Shown: piece after piece, positions 38,901 to 48,819 of the stretch
Numbering within the stretch: the stretch's first letter is position 1
Layout: the number at the start of each line of letters is the position of its first letter
Source of the DNA: Onchocerca lupi
Lineage: Eukaryota > Nematoda > Chromadorea > Rhabditida > Onchocercidae
NCBI GenBank assembly: GCA_028564675.1
Contig: JAOVVO010000246.1
Location: forward strand, 39,813 to 103,812
Reading direction: 5' to 3'
DNA: 64,000 nucleotides
The notes under the pieces: generated by a model
Told to the model about the DNA's origin: nothing
The model's database searches: none
What the model saw: only the letters and a program-made list of their open reading frames with translations
Position numbers and translations under genes: made by a program

Positions 38901-40598
38901 TTCGAAAAGTTTCAAAAAAAAAATCTTTGATTGATTTTGACATTTCATCCTCTATTTGATATTTTGGTTTAATTTAATTGAATTTCATTTCATTCTTCAA
39001 GCTATTTAATAATTTGACATTAAAAAGAATCCTTTTTTTTTTTTTTTTTTTTTTTTGGATCAAAATGTTAGTGCATTCTTTAGTGAAATATTATATCACA
39101 CAAACTAAATAATCATTTTTTTTTTTTTGAAGCTTTGAAAATTTTTTAATTGCAATTTTATTCCGAATTTTTTTACTAAAACCAATCATCCGGAACGAAA
39201 TATCATTTCACTAATTGTTGTCACATCAAGCGAAAGATAGAAAATTTGTCAGCAAAATTTTGTTAAATTAAAAAAATTTTTTTTTTTTTACTAGATTAAA
39301 TTTTTCTAAATTTTTGCTAAAATTTAGGGACAAAAAAATGCGACATTCCTTTTGATATAAATGAATTATTCGCAAAACCTGAGCTTACCTCCAATTAAAG
39401 CTCCAAAAATCATTACTATTGACATCGTATATTTTTCTTTAAAATAATGATAGAAATTATAACGAAAAGCCAATAACCAATATATTGTTTGGAAAAAAGT
39501 GAATGGTATGAGAAAACCTAAAAAAGTGAAGAAAAAAAAAAGTTTCAAATGTTCCAACTATACGAATGTTTTAATTGCATAAAGTTGAAGATAGCTTCGT
39601 CTTTTTTCTGTTTTTTTTTTTAAATAAATTTTAATTCCTATTAAAATATTAATTTCGAATAATTTTAATGAATCTTTAAATTAGATCAAAATTTTCAATA
39701 AATTAATTGAAATTTCCGACGAAATAATAATAATAATATTTCTTGAATTGTTGAAAAATATATTGATTACCGAATAATTTTCGATATCTATCCAATAAAT
39801 TATCAATATTTGCCAATTGATTTTCTTGGAAAATCTCATTTTCTTCGTGTGAATATTTTTGTCCTAAAGTAAGATACAGTAAAAATTGAATATTTAATGC
39901 CTGTAAAATAAACTTGCAAAAAATAGTCAACAACAAATTTATGTATTTAAATATGGAATATTCTGTTTTATTCAAACTTAAAACTTGAAATATTCGATTT
40001 TTTTATTAATATAAAAATAGTAATTAATTTTAAAAAGAATAATTTAAAGTGAAAGAATGAATGATATTCTGTTGAAGTTCTTTAAATAAAATAAGCCATA
40101 GTTCAAAAATATCAACAATTAACTCGGGCAATTATGAAGTGATAAAAAATCAATTAACCCAATATTTAGTTATCAAAATTTGATTATTTTATTATCAAAA
40201 TTAAATTATATCAAATGAAATTAACTGATCAATTTTTTTAAGAATTCGTATTGATCCTCATCTTCTAGGAAATATTTCTTGATGAATTGCAATAACTTTC
40301 TATAAGAATATTATTTTGTGCAAAAATTATTTAAATAAGTAAGCTATATTTGAAGTTTTAAAATTATCACCAATTAATTAAGATAATTATGAAATGATGA
40401 ATCATCAAATAATCTAAATTTACCGATTAAAATTTGATCATTTTAATGATCAAATGAAATTAATTGATCAATTTTTTTTTTTTTTTTTAAATTCCATTGA
40501 TCCTTACCTTCTAGAAAATATTTCTTGATGAATTGCAGCAATTTCCGACGAATTGTTGATATTGCTGCAACATTCTTCTTGCTTGCTTTATCAGACAT
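35987..40598 (-). CDS. TauE/SafE-family membrane transporter (sulfite exporter-like)
   Basis: Nine exons in descending order: 40508-40598, 39771-39962, 39389-39517, 38691-38798, 38139-38248, 37367-37544, 36794-36966, 36341-36472 and 35987-36172. Phases agree throughout and yield 432 aa. The protein has a short cytoplasmic N terminus and about eight or nine hydrophobic segments in two halves, as in TauE/SafE. Each half carries the glycine-rich signature: MTTEGGGAVAFPIMTLAL (residues about 139-156) and GIFTGIAGSGIDIYSFSIL (about 270-288). Bacterial members export sulfite or organosulfur compounds; the substrate of eukaryotic members is mostly unknown, so the exact solute here is not predicted. 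The C terminus is basic (KKLMIQKIKPLELKEK) and probably cytosolic. Eight introns show it is a native nuclear gene and not bacterial contamination. The first exon is the least certain part because its acceptor (AAAACAG, 39963-39969) lacks a pyrimidine tract. Confidence 0.85.
36466..36648. repeat. Degenerate repeats copying a splice-acceptor region of the transporter gene
   Basis: The motif CCTGAAATGAAATGAT that spans the exon 36341-36472 acceptor recurs with changes at about 36518-36540, 36589-36607 and 36626-36648 inside the adjoining intron. GAGAAAGATTCTTGAGAAAG-type filler separates copies. On the minus strand the copy at 36589-36607 keeps a TTTCAG. Confidence 0.75.
37918..37972. repeat. 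AATA/TTAA microsatellite
   Basis: Runs of AAATA units followed by about five TTAA units, in the intron of the transporter gene between exons 38139-38248 and 37367-37544. Confidence 0.85.
40081..40556. repeat. Imperfect tandem duplication covering the end of transporter exon 1
   Basis: Copy A (about 40081-40300) and copy B (about 40325-40556) align over about 220 bp with many substitutions and small indels. They share TCAAATGAAATTAA, GATCAATTTTTTT, ATTGATCCT and AATATTTCTTGATGAATTGCA. Copy B contains the 3' half of exon 1 and its donor; copy A lies in intron 1. Confidence 0.8.
40245..40300 (-). pseudogene. Decayed copy of the 3' half of transporter exon 1
   Basis: On the minus strand it still encodes KLLQFIKKYFLE, identical to the end of exon 1. 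The donor that reads GAAG|GTAAGG in the functional exon is GAAG ATGAGG here, so the 5' splice site is lost. It probably arose with the tandem duplication at 40081-40556. An AG (TTATAG) lies just upstream on that strand. Confidence 0.6.
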
Positions 40599-42058
40599 TT
40601 TGAAATGTTGGAGGTATTTTTGAGTGGCGAATAAAATAAAATAAAATAAAGGCAAGACTTGTTTGAAAACTTTTAAATTGAATAGAAATGAAAGAGACAT
40701 TTGTCAATGTGATTGTTAAACTTTTCAAACGCATTTTCAAATTTCTAAAATTACTCCGAAATTTAGAAGAGAAAAAAAAAAAGAATTAATTATAATAAAA
40801 TGAAATGATAATGATCAATTCACTTCGTAACAATCATCATTTGTCACAATCAATACGTTATCAATTGATATGATTCATTTATCAATTTATGAAAAAATTT
40901 CAGTGTTATTATGTCTTTGACGGGTAATGGCTACATCAAAATTACTCGAAAAATGACGAATATTATATGAAATTAATTTTTTTATATCATATGCAAAATC
41001 TTAATTTAATGAGCAAAATTTTTTTAATCTAAAAAATTATTTGAAGATTTTGAAGTTAAAATTATATGATATCATATGCTAATTTTAACTAGAAAGTAAT
41101 GAAATACTTAAATTTAAGCAAACTTGAATAACATTAATTGTTCATACAAGAATTCAAATTATTTGGCTAGTGATTTTGTCACAAATGTAAAATAATCAAA
41201 TATTAATTTTCGAATTATTAACAAATGTACATTTTTGAGAATTGCGAAATTATAATAAAATTATTTCTTATCAGTTAAATAATAATTTCTTGAGATTTAA
41301 AATTTAATTAGCTATTTATAATTAATGATTGTTTTAACTATGCAATGCAATAATTTATTGAAAAATTAGCAGTATTATCATGAACTTCGAAGTTTTTTCT
41401 TTCAAAATATCGAAAAATATTTCTAAAAGATACGAATTAATTTCAAACAATATTTGCTTGAATCATATCAGTTGATAAAATATTAATTGAACGCAATACT
41501 TTTTCTTGCAAGAAAAAAAAATATAAAAAAACATTTTTTTTTTTTTTGTTTTAGAATTTGAAACTTAAAAGTGAACATTTTTGATTGAATATTTATGGAT
41601 AAAATAAAAAAAAAAAAACTTCTTTTAAGAATTTCCAAATAAGAACTTTTATAAATTTAAAAAACATAAGCAATTTTTTGAACAATGATTAGAAGGAAAC
41701 TTATCTGTTAGTCTCCTTTAATTTAATTTTTGTCAGAATTTAAATGTTATTTATTAATTTGAAACTATTTAAATGTTATTTTTGTTAGAATTTCAATGTT
41801 ATGTTATTTACTAAGTTTTAAAAAGCATAAAGTTCCTTCTTAAAATTGTATATTCTTAAATTTTATAGTTTCAAAAAATTTTTAAACTAGCTAAGCCTGT
41901 TTTTGAGCAACGCCTCGTTTATTCGATTATTTTTACATATTGAAAGGTCAAGATTAACTTTTAAGGAATTCCAATTTCAATTCCAAAATGTTCCTTATTG
42001 AATGTTTGTTTGCTCTTTAAATGTAAACAATTTAACCTCTGATAAAGTTAATCGCTTT

Positions 42059-42089
<31 letters not shown>

Positions 42090-42508
42090 GAATCGATATT
42101 ACCCATTTGGATGATAGCTGCAAACTTCTTTCAGGCACATAATTTAAAGTTTTTTAACTATTTAAATTGATTCGTATGGTTTCAAATCCACTATTTTATA
42201 CATTTCGCTTTTTTTTTTTTTTTCCATTTTCACATAAAATAAACTAATTAAATAATAAGTCGACGAATATGACAAATATGTTGAAATATATTTGAATTGA
42301 TTATTTTCAAAACTATCACTTCATTTCGATTTAATTCAAAATTTTACAGTTGCAATGATATCATCAAATAATATCAAATGATATCATAATATCATATGAG
42401 AAAATAAGACTCTTCAATTTGCTATAAACTATGGCATTCAATATACTTTGTTATCAGTTGTTTAAGGGGACATAAATGGTAGTTGAAACAGGTAAACTCC
42501 TAAGCTTC

Positions 42509-42536
42509 TTATCGTTATCAAGGGTGATCTTATCAG
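42509..42536 (+). promoter_or_regulatory. Cluster of three GATA-factor sites upstream of the Rab32/38 gene
   Basis: TTATC occurs at 42509-42513, 42515-42519 and, as TTATCAG, at 42530-42536, about 100-130 bp upstream of the Rab start codon. The last equals CTGATAA on the other strand, the core bound by intestinal GATA factors ELT-2/ELT-7 in C. elegans. Function here is inferred. Confidence 0.45.
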
Positions 42537-42580
42537 TGTCTTGCTTTCAGTCGTCTAAATGCAACCACACATCATTATTA

Positions 42581-42591
42581 GTCTTTTTTAG
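42581..42591 (+). promoter_or_regulatory. Candidate trans-splice acceptor of the Rab gene
   Basis: GTCTTTTTTAG ends 47 nt before the ATG at 42639, with no ATG between them. This arrangement fits a spliced-leader acceptor in a nematode, though a short upstream UTR exon would look the same. Confidence 0.4.
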
Positions 42592-42638
42592 GAAAAGAAG
42601 GCCGTTATCAAATTAAAATTGCTACCAGCATCCAATTT

Positions 42639-44586
42639 ATGGATTCATCACAGGTAAGCAACAATATTACATTTATTTGAAATTTAAGATTGTAATTAAT
42701 CAAAATTTAAGGTAATTCAAAAATTTTAACACGAATTTCAAGAAGTTCCATCATGATTTGAATAAAGTATAACTTATTGAATGGTTTTTTTTCGTTTTTC
42801 TAAAAAAATTTAGTGGTAATTGATGCTGTCGAAAATCATTTCTAATTGAAAATTATTTTTTGTAATGTATAAATATATGCCATGGAAAATATTAAATTCA
42901 ATTTTAGTAAGAGCAAGTAATTGATCGTTTCCGAAAACTTTCAGGTCATTTCAGGTTTTTATTCCTACTTTCAAAAAAATACGTATAAATTAAGAATATT
43001 GTTAAGGAAAAAAAAAAAAAACAAATGACCCTAAACCCTAACAAAATCTAGTTTTCAGCCGTCAACATCATCAAATGGATATGTGACATCACCGAACGAT
43101 CAATTTTTGTTTAAAATTTTGATTATTGGCGACGTTGGCACCGGTAAATCATCAATTGTACAGCGTTATGCGCATAATTTGTTTACACAACACTATAAGG
43201 CTACGGTTTGTTTCATATTTTCAATTCTATTTAATGTCAAATTTTTTGAAAAAATTTGAAATTTCTGAAAATTCTTGAAGAAAAAAAATACTTTTCTTCG
43301 AAATTGACGAAAATTTGAAGATAAAAATTCAAAATTTTAGGTTGGTGTTGATTTTGCAACAAGAACTTTGTTATGGGGTGATGGAATAACACTCCGATTG
43401 CAACTATGGGATATTTCAGGTTAAACACTTGATGAAATGATTATCTAAATTAAGTAAAATTTCTTCTACAAAAAATTCGTGAAAAATTTCTTTTCCCATA
43501 TATACTATAGAGTACTGGTTCAAGCTGCCAAAAATTGATTTTTTTCAAATTATAGTGAAAAAAATTTACTAAAAAAAATTTTTTAACTAATATTCAAACT
43601 TATAATAATTTGCTTTTAACTTAGGTCAAGATCGATTCAGTAATATGACACGAGTGTACTACAAGGATGCTCATGGTGCCCTTATTGTATTCGATTGTAC
43701 TCGTCAAAATACCTATGATGGAGCTCTACGCTGGAAAACCGATTTGGATAGTAAAATTACTCTTGCAACTGAAAAACCATTACCATCTATACTTGTTGCT
43801 AATAAAGTACTCCATCCTAGATTTTAAATGATAATTTTGTAACAGTTAAAAGAGAACTTGATTCGCTTTGAAAAGAATCAAAATGGTTGATCCAGCCAAA
43901 TGATGACCAAATAAGAGTAGGAAGGATTTTCAAAGCTTTCATTTTTTCTTAAAACATTTCTTTCAAGGAAAAAATACCAAATTTTTTAAACTTTTTATTC
44001 AGCAACAAATACATACAACAGCAAGTTATTTTATGATTGTTTTGTTGGTAAGTTGCATTTAAAACTTCTTGACATGGAATGAGTTTGAATAATACGAGTT
44101 AGGTTTCATAAAGTTAGTAAATTGTATAATATTTCATTGTTTCATCCATAATTAGTAAATATATCTTGACTCTTCCTCAATACTCTGTTCCAGGCTGATC
44201 TTGATAACAAATTAACAAATGAGAAACTGGAGGAATATCGTCAAAAAGGAGATTTCTTGAATGTTTTGAAAACATCGGCGAAAGCTAATTATGGCATCGA
44301 GGATGCATTTGGCTTACTAGCAAAAAAGGTATGATATTTCCTAATTGAATCCAAATTTCTTTCCCTTTAAAATTTTCTGAGAAATATATAAATGATTTAA
44401 AGTGTTAAAATTTGTTCGAATTTTGATTGAGATAAAAATTATTTTTAGATCCTTGAAATAAAGATAAATGGCCAATATGTAATACCATATTCTCAAGATG
44501 ATCAGACAATTAAAAAGCTACAATATACACCGGAACGAAAAGCAAGAAGAAAGTGTAGTTTGAAGTTGTCATCATGCTGTAAATGA
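42639..44586 (+). CDS. glo-1: Rab32/38-family small GTPase (GLO-1-like)
   Basis: Exons 42639-42653, 43059-43205, 43341-43419, 43625-43806, 44194-44328 and 44449-44586 give 231 aa. G1 is GDVGTGKSS (residues 29-37), switch I KATVGVDF (52-59), G3 WDISGQ (77-82, with the catalytic Gln82), G4 NKAD (140-143), G5 TSAK (168-171), and a C-terminal CCK that is likely prenylated. VGVDF, LRLQLWDI and NMTRVYYK are the Rab32/38 subfamily signature. Members direct biogenesis of lysosome-related organelles; C. elegans GLO-1 is needed for gut granules. The G3 motif reads SGQD where most Rab32/38 have AGQE. The five-residue first coding exon ends in a CAG|GTAAGC donor. A poly(A) signal AATAAA lies at 44617-44622, 31 nt after the stop. 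Orthology to GLO-1 specifically is inferred from subfamily and phylum. Confidence 0.93.
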
Positions 44587-44782
44587 TTCACATATGAATT
44601 GCAGGCTAGTGACCTTAATAAAACATTTCGGAAGAAAGGCAATTTAGAACAAATATACTATTTGTTAGTATTCTATTTCATTTGCATTCTCGTACTGTCA
44701 AAGAAAACAAGTGTAATGAAAAGTTCGAGAACTTCATAAACTTCAAGAAAAATTTTGTGAGACTTTGGTCCAGATAATTATG

Positions 44783-46088
44783 TTATGGCACACAGTCACC
44801 ATCTGATAAACCAATCAATCCGCAATCTCTTAACTTCTCCTCTGTTGTCGTTCTTGCGCTAAAAATTTATGTATAATTTTTGCTTTACAAAAAAAAAATC
44901 AATAACATAGATTTCGTCAGCTATTAATCCACTATCAATTTATTAAAACATACCATCCATCTCGAATTATGCTATAAGTACCAGGAATACTCAGACTGAC
45001 CACTGTACTACCTTTGCAATTCATTTTACTATTTGGACACATTAATATGCCATCATCTATTATTAGGTCCAATTCTGACCACAAATCCTTGAAATCCTAT
45101 AAACTGTCTCTGTGAAATGAATAAAAAATATATTAACATGATAGTTCAAAACATTTTAAATCTTTCCCAAGAAAAAAAAAATAAAAGTGTTGAGAATTTT
45201 GATGCTAAACTCCTTAGTTGCATTAAATCAAAGAGTAAGCGTTCAAACTTAATTCAGTAATGCAACAAAGAGATAGAAGAAACATTAACAAAAGATAATA
45301 CGGAACAGACATTACGTATCTAAAACAGCATCTCTTTTCCAGAAGAATATCAATTAATAAAATAAGTTTACTCTGATGTATTCCACACTTACTTCAATGC
45401 ATACTGGATTATTTTGATCATTGGAAATGTTAGCACTAGTTTGCGCAAGTGGAACATCATCTAAGCGAGTTATCAATGAACGAACAAAATCGTGATCGGG
45501 AATGCGAATACCAACTGTTCCATGTTCTGGATTGAAAGTGTTTGGAAGAAGAATGGAACGTTCAAAAATTAAAGTCACCGGTCCCGGTAACAATCTTCGT
45601 AAATGGTTATTTTCAATTGTTTGATGACACCATCTAGAAATAAAGCTACAAGTTGGAAAAATTCTTTCACGTTAGTTTATTATACCTAGTAATCATCATG
45701 AACTGAATTGGAAAATCAAATTAACATTTATATTTACTATCCCCGGCCGTTCTTCAAGGGAATTATTTTATAAATAGTAATTCTATACTAACTATTAATA
45801 ACATTTATTATGAATCACGAAGAGATTAAACAAAATAACAAACCTTTGAACTTCTCGAACATTACTAAGAAACAGACCAAGGGGTTTTAAGGGATTGCGA
45901 CGCTTCAACTTATAAAGTTTATCAGAATGTGACATCATAGTAACTACGCCATATAATGTATCCGTTGGTAACGCAACTATGCCACCTGCTTCAAGTATTT
46001 GCAAACAACGATGAATCGCCATATTGTAGGCTACAAGCAATGCATGTGCATTCATTAGCAGCTCAATAAAACAATATCTTAGCTTCAT
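44783..46088 (-). CDS. YRDC: Threonylcarbamoyl-AMP synthase, YRDC/Sua5 family
   Basis: Makes threonylcarbamoyl-AMP from threonine, bicarbonate and ATP, the first step of t6A modification at position 37 of ANN-decoding tRNAs. Exons in descending order: 45844-46088, 45393-45633, 44954-45096 and 44783-44858, giving 234 aa. Family motifs are in order: GGIVALPTDTLYG (residues 35-47), KRRNPLKPLGLFL (62-74), LLPGPVTLIF (96-105), GIRIPDH (123-129), TSANIS (147-152) and GSTVVSLS (191-198), ending GTYSIIRDG. There is no Sua5 C-terminal domain, so it is of the short YrdC/YRDC type. ATG 46088 gives the longest methionine-started frame; 46055 and 46022 are alternatives. A longer N terminus with a targeting signal, as in human YRDC, could lie in an unseen upstream exon. 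Its 3' end is only 196 nt from the Rab gene's end (convergent). Confidence 0.92.
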
Positions 46089-47054
46089 TCTCAGTGACAA
46101 GAAATATTATTCGTGCTATACTTATATTGCCATCGACAACTCGCTGAGGCAATATCTTAGACGTTTTTACCTATTATGCATCCATTAGTGATTCAGACTA
46201 AAGAAATCGTGAAAAGAAACTAACTTGATTCAGAAAGTCTTATTATTTTCTCCATTTCATTTGCAATCTCAGTCATTGTTGATAGTATAATGATATCAAT
46301 CGTGAACTCGTGTGTTCATCTTCTTAATAAATGTAAAAGTCATAAAATTTCATGCGATATTTCTTCAGGACATGATGAACTATTTAACTGAGCCAATAGA
46401 TGTACCATCCAATTCATTCGGAGATCCTACCGATTTCAACCATTTCAAGCCCATAGTTAATTCGTCTAATTATTTATATGTTCGTGCTTTTTTCAATATT
46501 GTAGTATCATGAAAAAGGAAATGAATCCAGCAACAACCTACTACATAAGGCAAATTACACCAATAAAGAAAACTTTATAAAAGACTTTTAATAGCATCAT
46601 CAAAACTGAAGTATCATTTAAAACGAAAATGAAATTTATTCATAAAAATTATAATGAAAGCTCTCACTGCAAAATTGGTCATCTAATGATGAAAAGAAAA
46701 AATAATAAAGTAAAAAATAACAGGAATGCTGGAAAATGCCACAACAGCAAAAAAAAAAAAAAAAAAAAGAAAAAGAAAAAAATGAAAAAAACGTATGATA
46801 AAAGCGTGAAGAAAAGAAGAAAAGAAAACATTTATACGCTAATTAAAAGGACATAATGAACTGAAAAGCTCTAAGCATTGCTTACTGTAAAAAACCGATG
46901 TGTTTCTAATTTATTCTCTAGCAGCCTTGCAAACAACAATAGAAACTAATAATTAAATATCGCTGTTTGCATATTAGTAGAAAATATTTGAAAATAAATA
47001 GTGCAGATCTGATTCTAAGTAGAAAAAGTGATAACTTGAATACACTGAAAATTT
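46089..47054. other. Intergenic between the RS-rich gene and YRDC (both minus)
   Basis: Contains a minus-strand AATAAA (plus TTTATT, 46910-46915) about 140 nt past the RS-rich stop and an A-rich/AAG tract at about 46749-46793. A plus-strand open stretch after an AG at 46369-46370 (to 46512) looks exon-like but has no visible partner exons. The 966-nt gap is long for an operon, so co-transcription of the two genes is not supported. Confidence 0.45.
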
Positions 47055-48781
47055 TTATCTTCTACGTCTCGTATCGCGCATGAGAGGTGACGAATGACGC
47101 AAATTTCTTTCACCTCTACTTTCTCTCCGATGTCTGCGATCGGCCTAAAATTTCCATAAGATTAAAAATATTGGAAAGAGCTTTTTGATTATATCAAGAA
47201 AAATATTTGAAGTAATTCTAATAGATGTAATTGTGATTTTCAACTATCGTTAATTTTGTTTTGAGTATCTCACCAATTATAAGCTTCAATCAATTCGATT
47301 CTCAATTTTTATTTAGAAACAAATTGCTAAGTAAATTATAAACCTCATCTGACAAGTAGTTTCTCCTAGATTCTTTTTGTTGATGATTCACTCCAACACT
47401 AATAAAATCTCGATATTTCATAGGTACCCGTCGTTTTCCAACACTCGCTTCTAGAAGGAATAAGATTTTCGACTTTTCAATAAACGAACTTTGTTCCGGC
47501 AAAACTACAATGAATTATAGCTTCCGAAAAAACTATGCTTTACAGAAAATATTTCAATATTAACCACAACCTTTTCCTGAACTACGGCTTCTAGACCGAG
47601 ATATTCGGCGACGATCATGATAGTGTGATTTTCGCTTTTCTGATGCTAGAGAAATCGGATTGTGCTCCCTGGCATTCCCTTTTCCGAACTCAGCACTTTC
47701 CGTATGTACAATTGGATAATCACTTCGTGATCCACAACCTATTGTGGAAAATATATATTATATAAAGTTTCTGAAAAAATTATTTAATGCAGCATATTTA
47801 ATGAAAATCAGTCAACAGTAAAAAACAGTAAATAATAAAATTCGCAAACTGAAAATATGAATTATAAAACATGAGATTTAAACAGAATGATTCAGTAAAA
47901 ATTATTTTATGATAAAACATACAAAAGTCAGGATTTTTGGGTATATCTCGAGAATTCATCGGTATTTCACTTGAATCAGAATACACCACTACGGGATCCT
48001 TACGCCAACTTTGCGACGGAAGTGTTAATGGTACACCGACAGATAAAGAATTCTGCACAACCGGTAGCTCTCGTCCGCATATTTTTGTATCATTTCGTAG
48101 TGCGGATTGCATGCTCTGTTGAGAAAAATTGCGTGATGAAGTATAATCAGAAATTCGATGATCAGCAACGAAATTTGGCGGTCTATCATGCGGAAAACTA
48201 CGCTCTTCGATATAAATAGCCTGGCGCATCGTAGTAGGAACATTTCCGCCTAAATTCTACTTTCTTTGAAAAAATTTAATCATTGCAAATAAGTCAATAA
48301 AACTTTAAATCATGAAAAATCATTAATCGATCTTTCGTAAGCCTACCAGCAACTGGCATATCTGGTTTTGTCGTGATTGTAATTAGCAATTCTTGAAGAA
48401 GTTCACGAGCGCGAACAATTTGTGCCGGACTTAAACTATTATCGTTAGCGATCCACGTTTGTGCATCTAAATTTCAAATTTTACTAAATGCATGAAGAAC
48501 ATAAAGGCATAAAGAAACTTTACGGAAATTCGATCCGAATATATCACAATGAAATAGGAGTAGAAATAAATGGTGAAAATATTGTAATTATTTTCGACAT
48601 TTAAAGAAAGCCACGTGAGTAACGCACCTTCTAGTTCGCTAAGATAAAATGAGAGAAGATTGACCGGGACTTTAGTTAGACAAATGGCACAGAGAAAAAA
48701 TATGCTAGAACTGAGTCAAATAATTATTTCGAAATCACAGTATTTCTCAGGATCGGTTAGCTTCTAAGCCACAACACCAGC

Positions 48782-48819
<38 letters not shown>

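Larger units (their letters stand above)
40599..42638. other. Divergent intergenic region between transporter and Rab genes
   Basis: Holds both promoters. Visible structure: an imperfect tandem duplication around 41725-41815 built on TTTTTGT(C/T)AGAATTT and AATGTTATTTA; a poly-A run at about 42066-42089; and repeated ATGATATCAT-type palindromes at about 41068-41077 and 42357-42398. GATA sites near 42510-42536 are listed separately. No coding exon is evident. Confidence 0.5.

Noticed and set aside
46629..46856. Lys/Asn-rich plus-strand frame
   Set aside because: Low complexity around an A-rich tract, with no splice sites or similarity.
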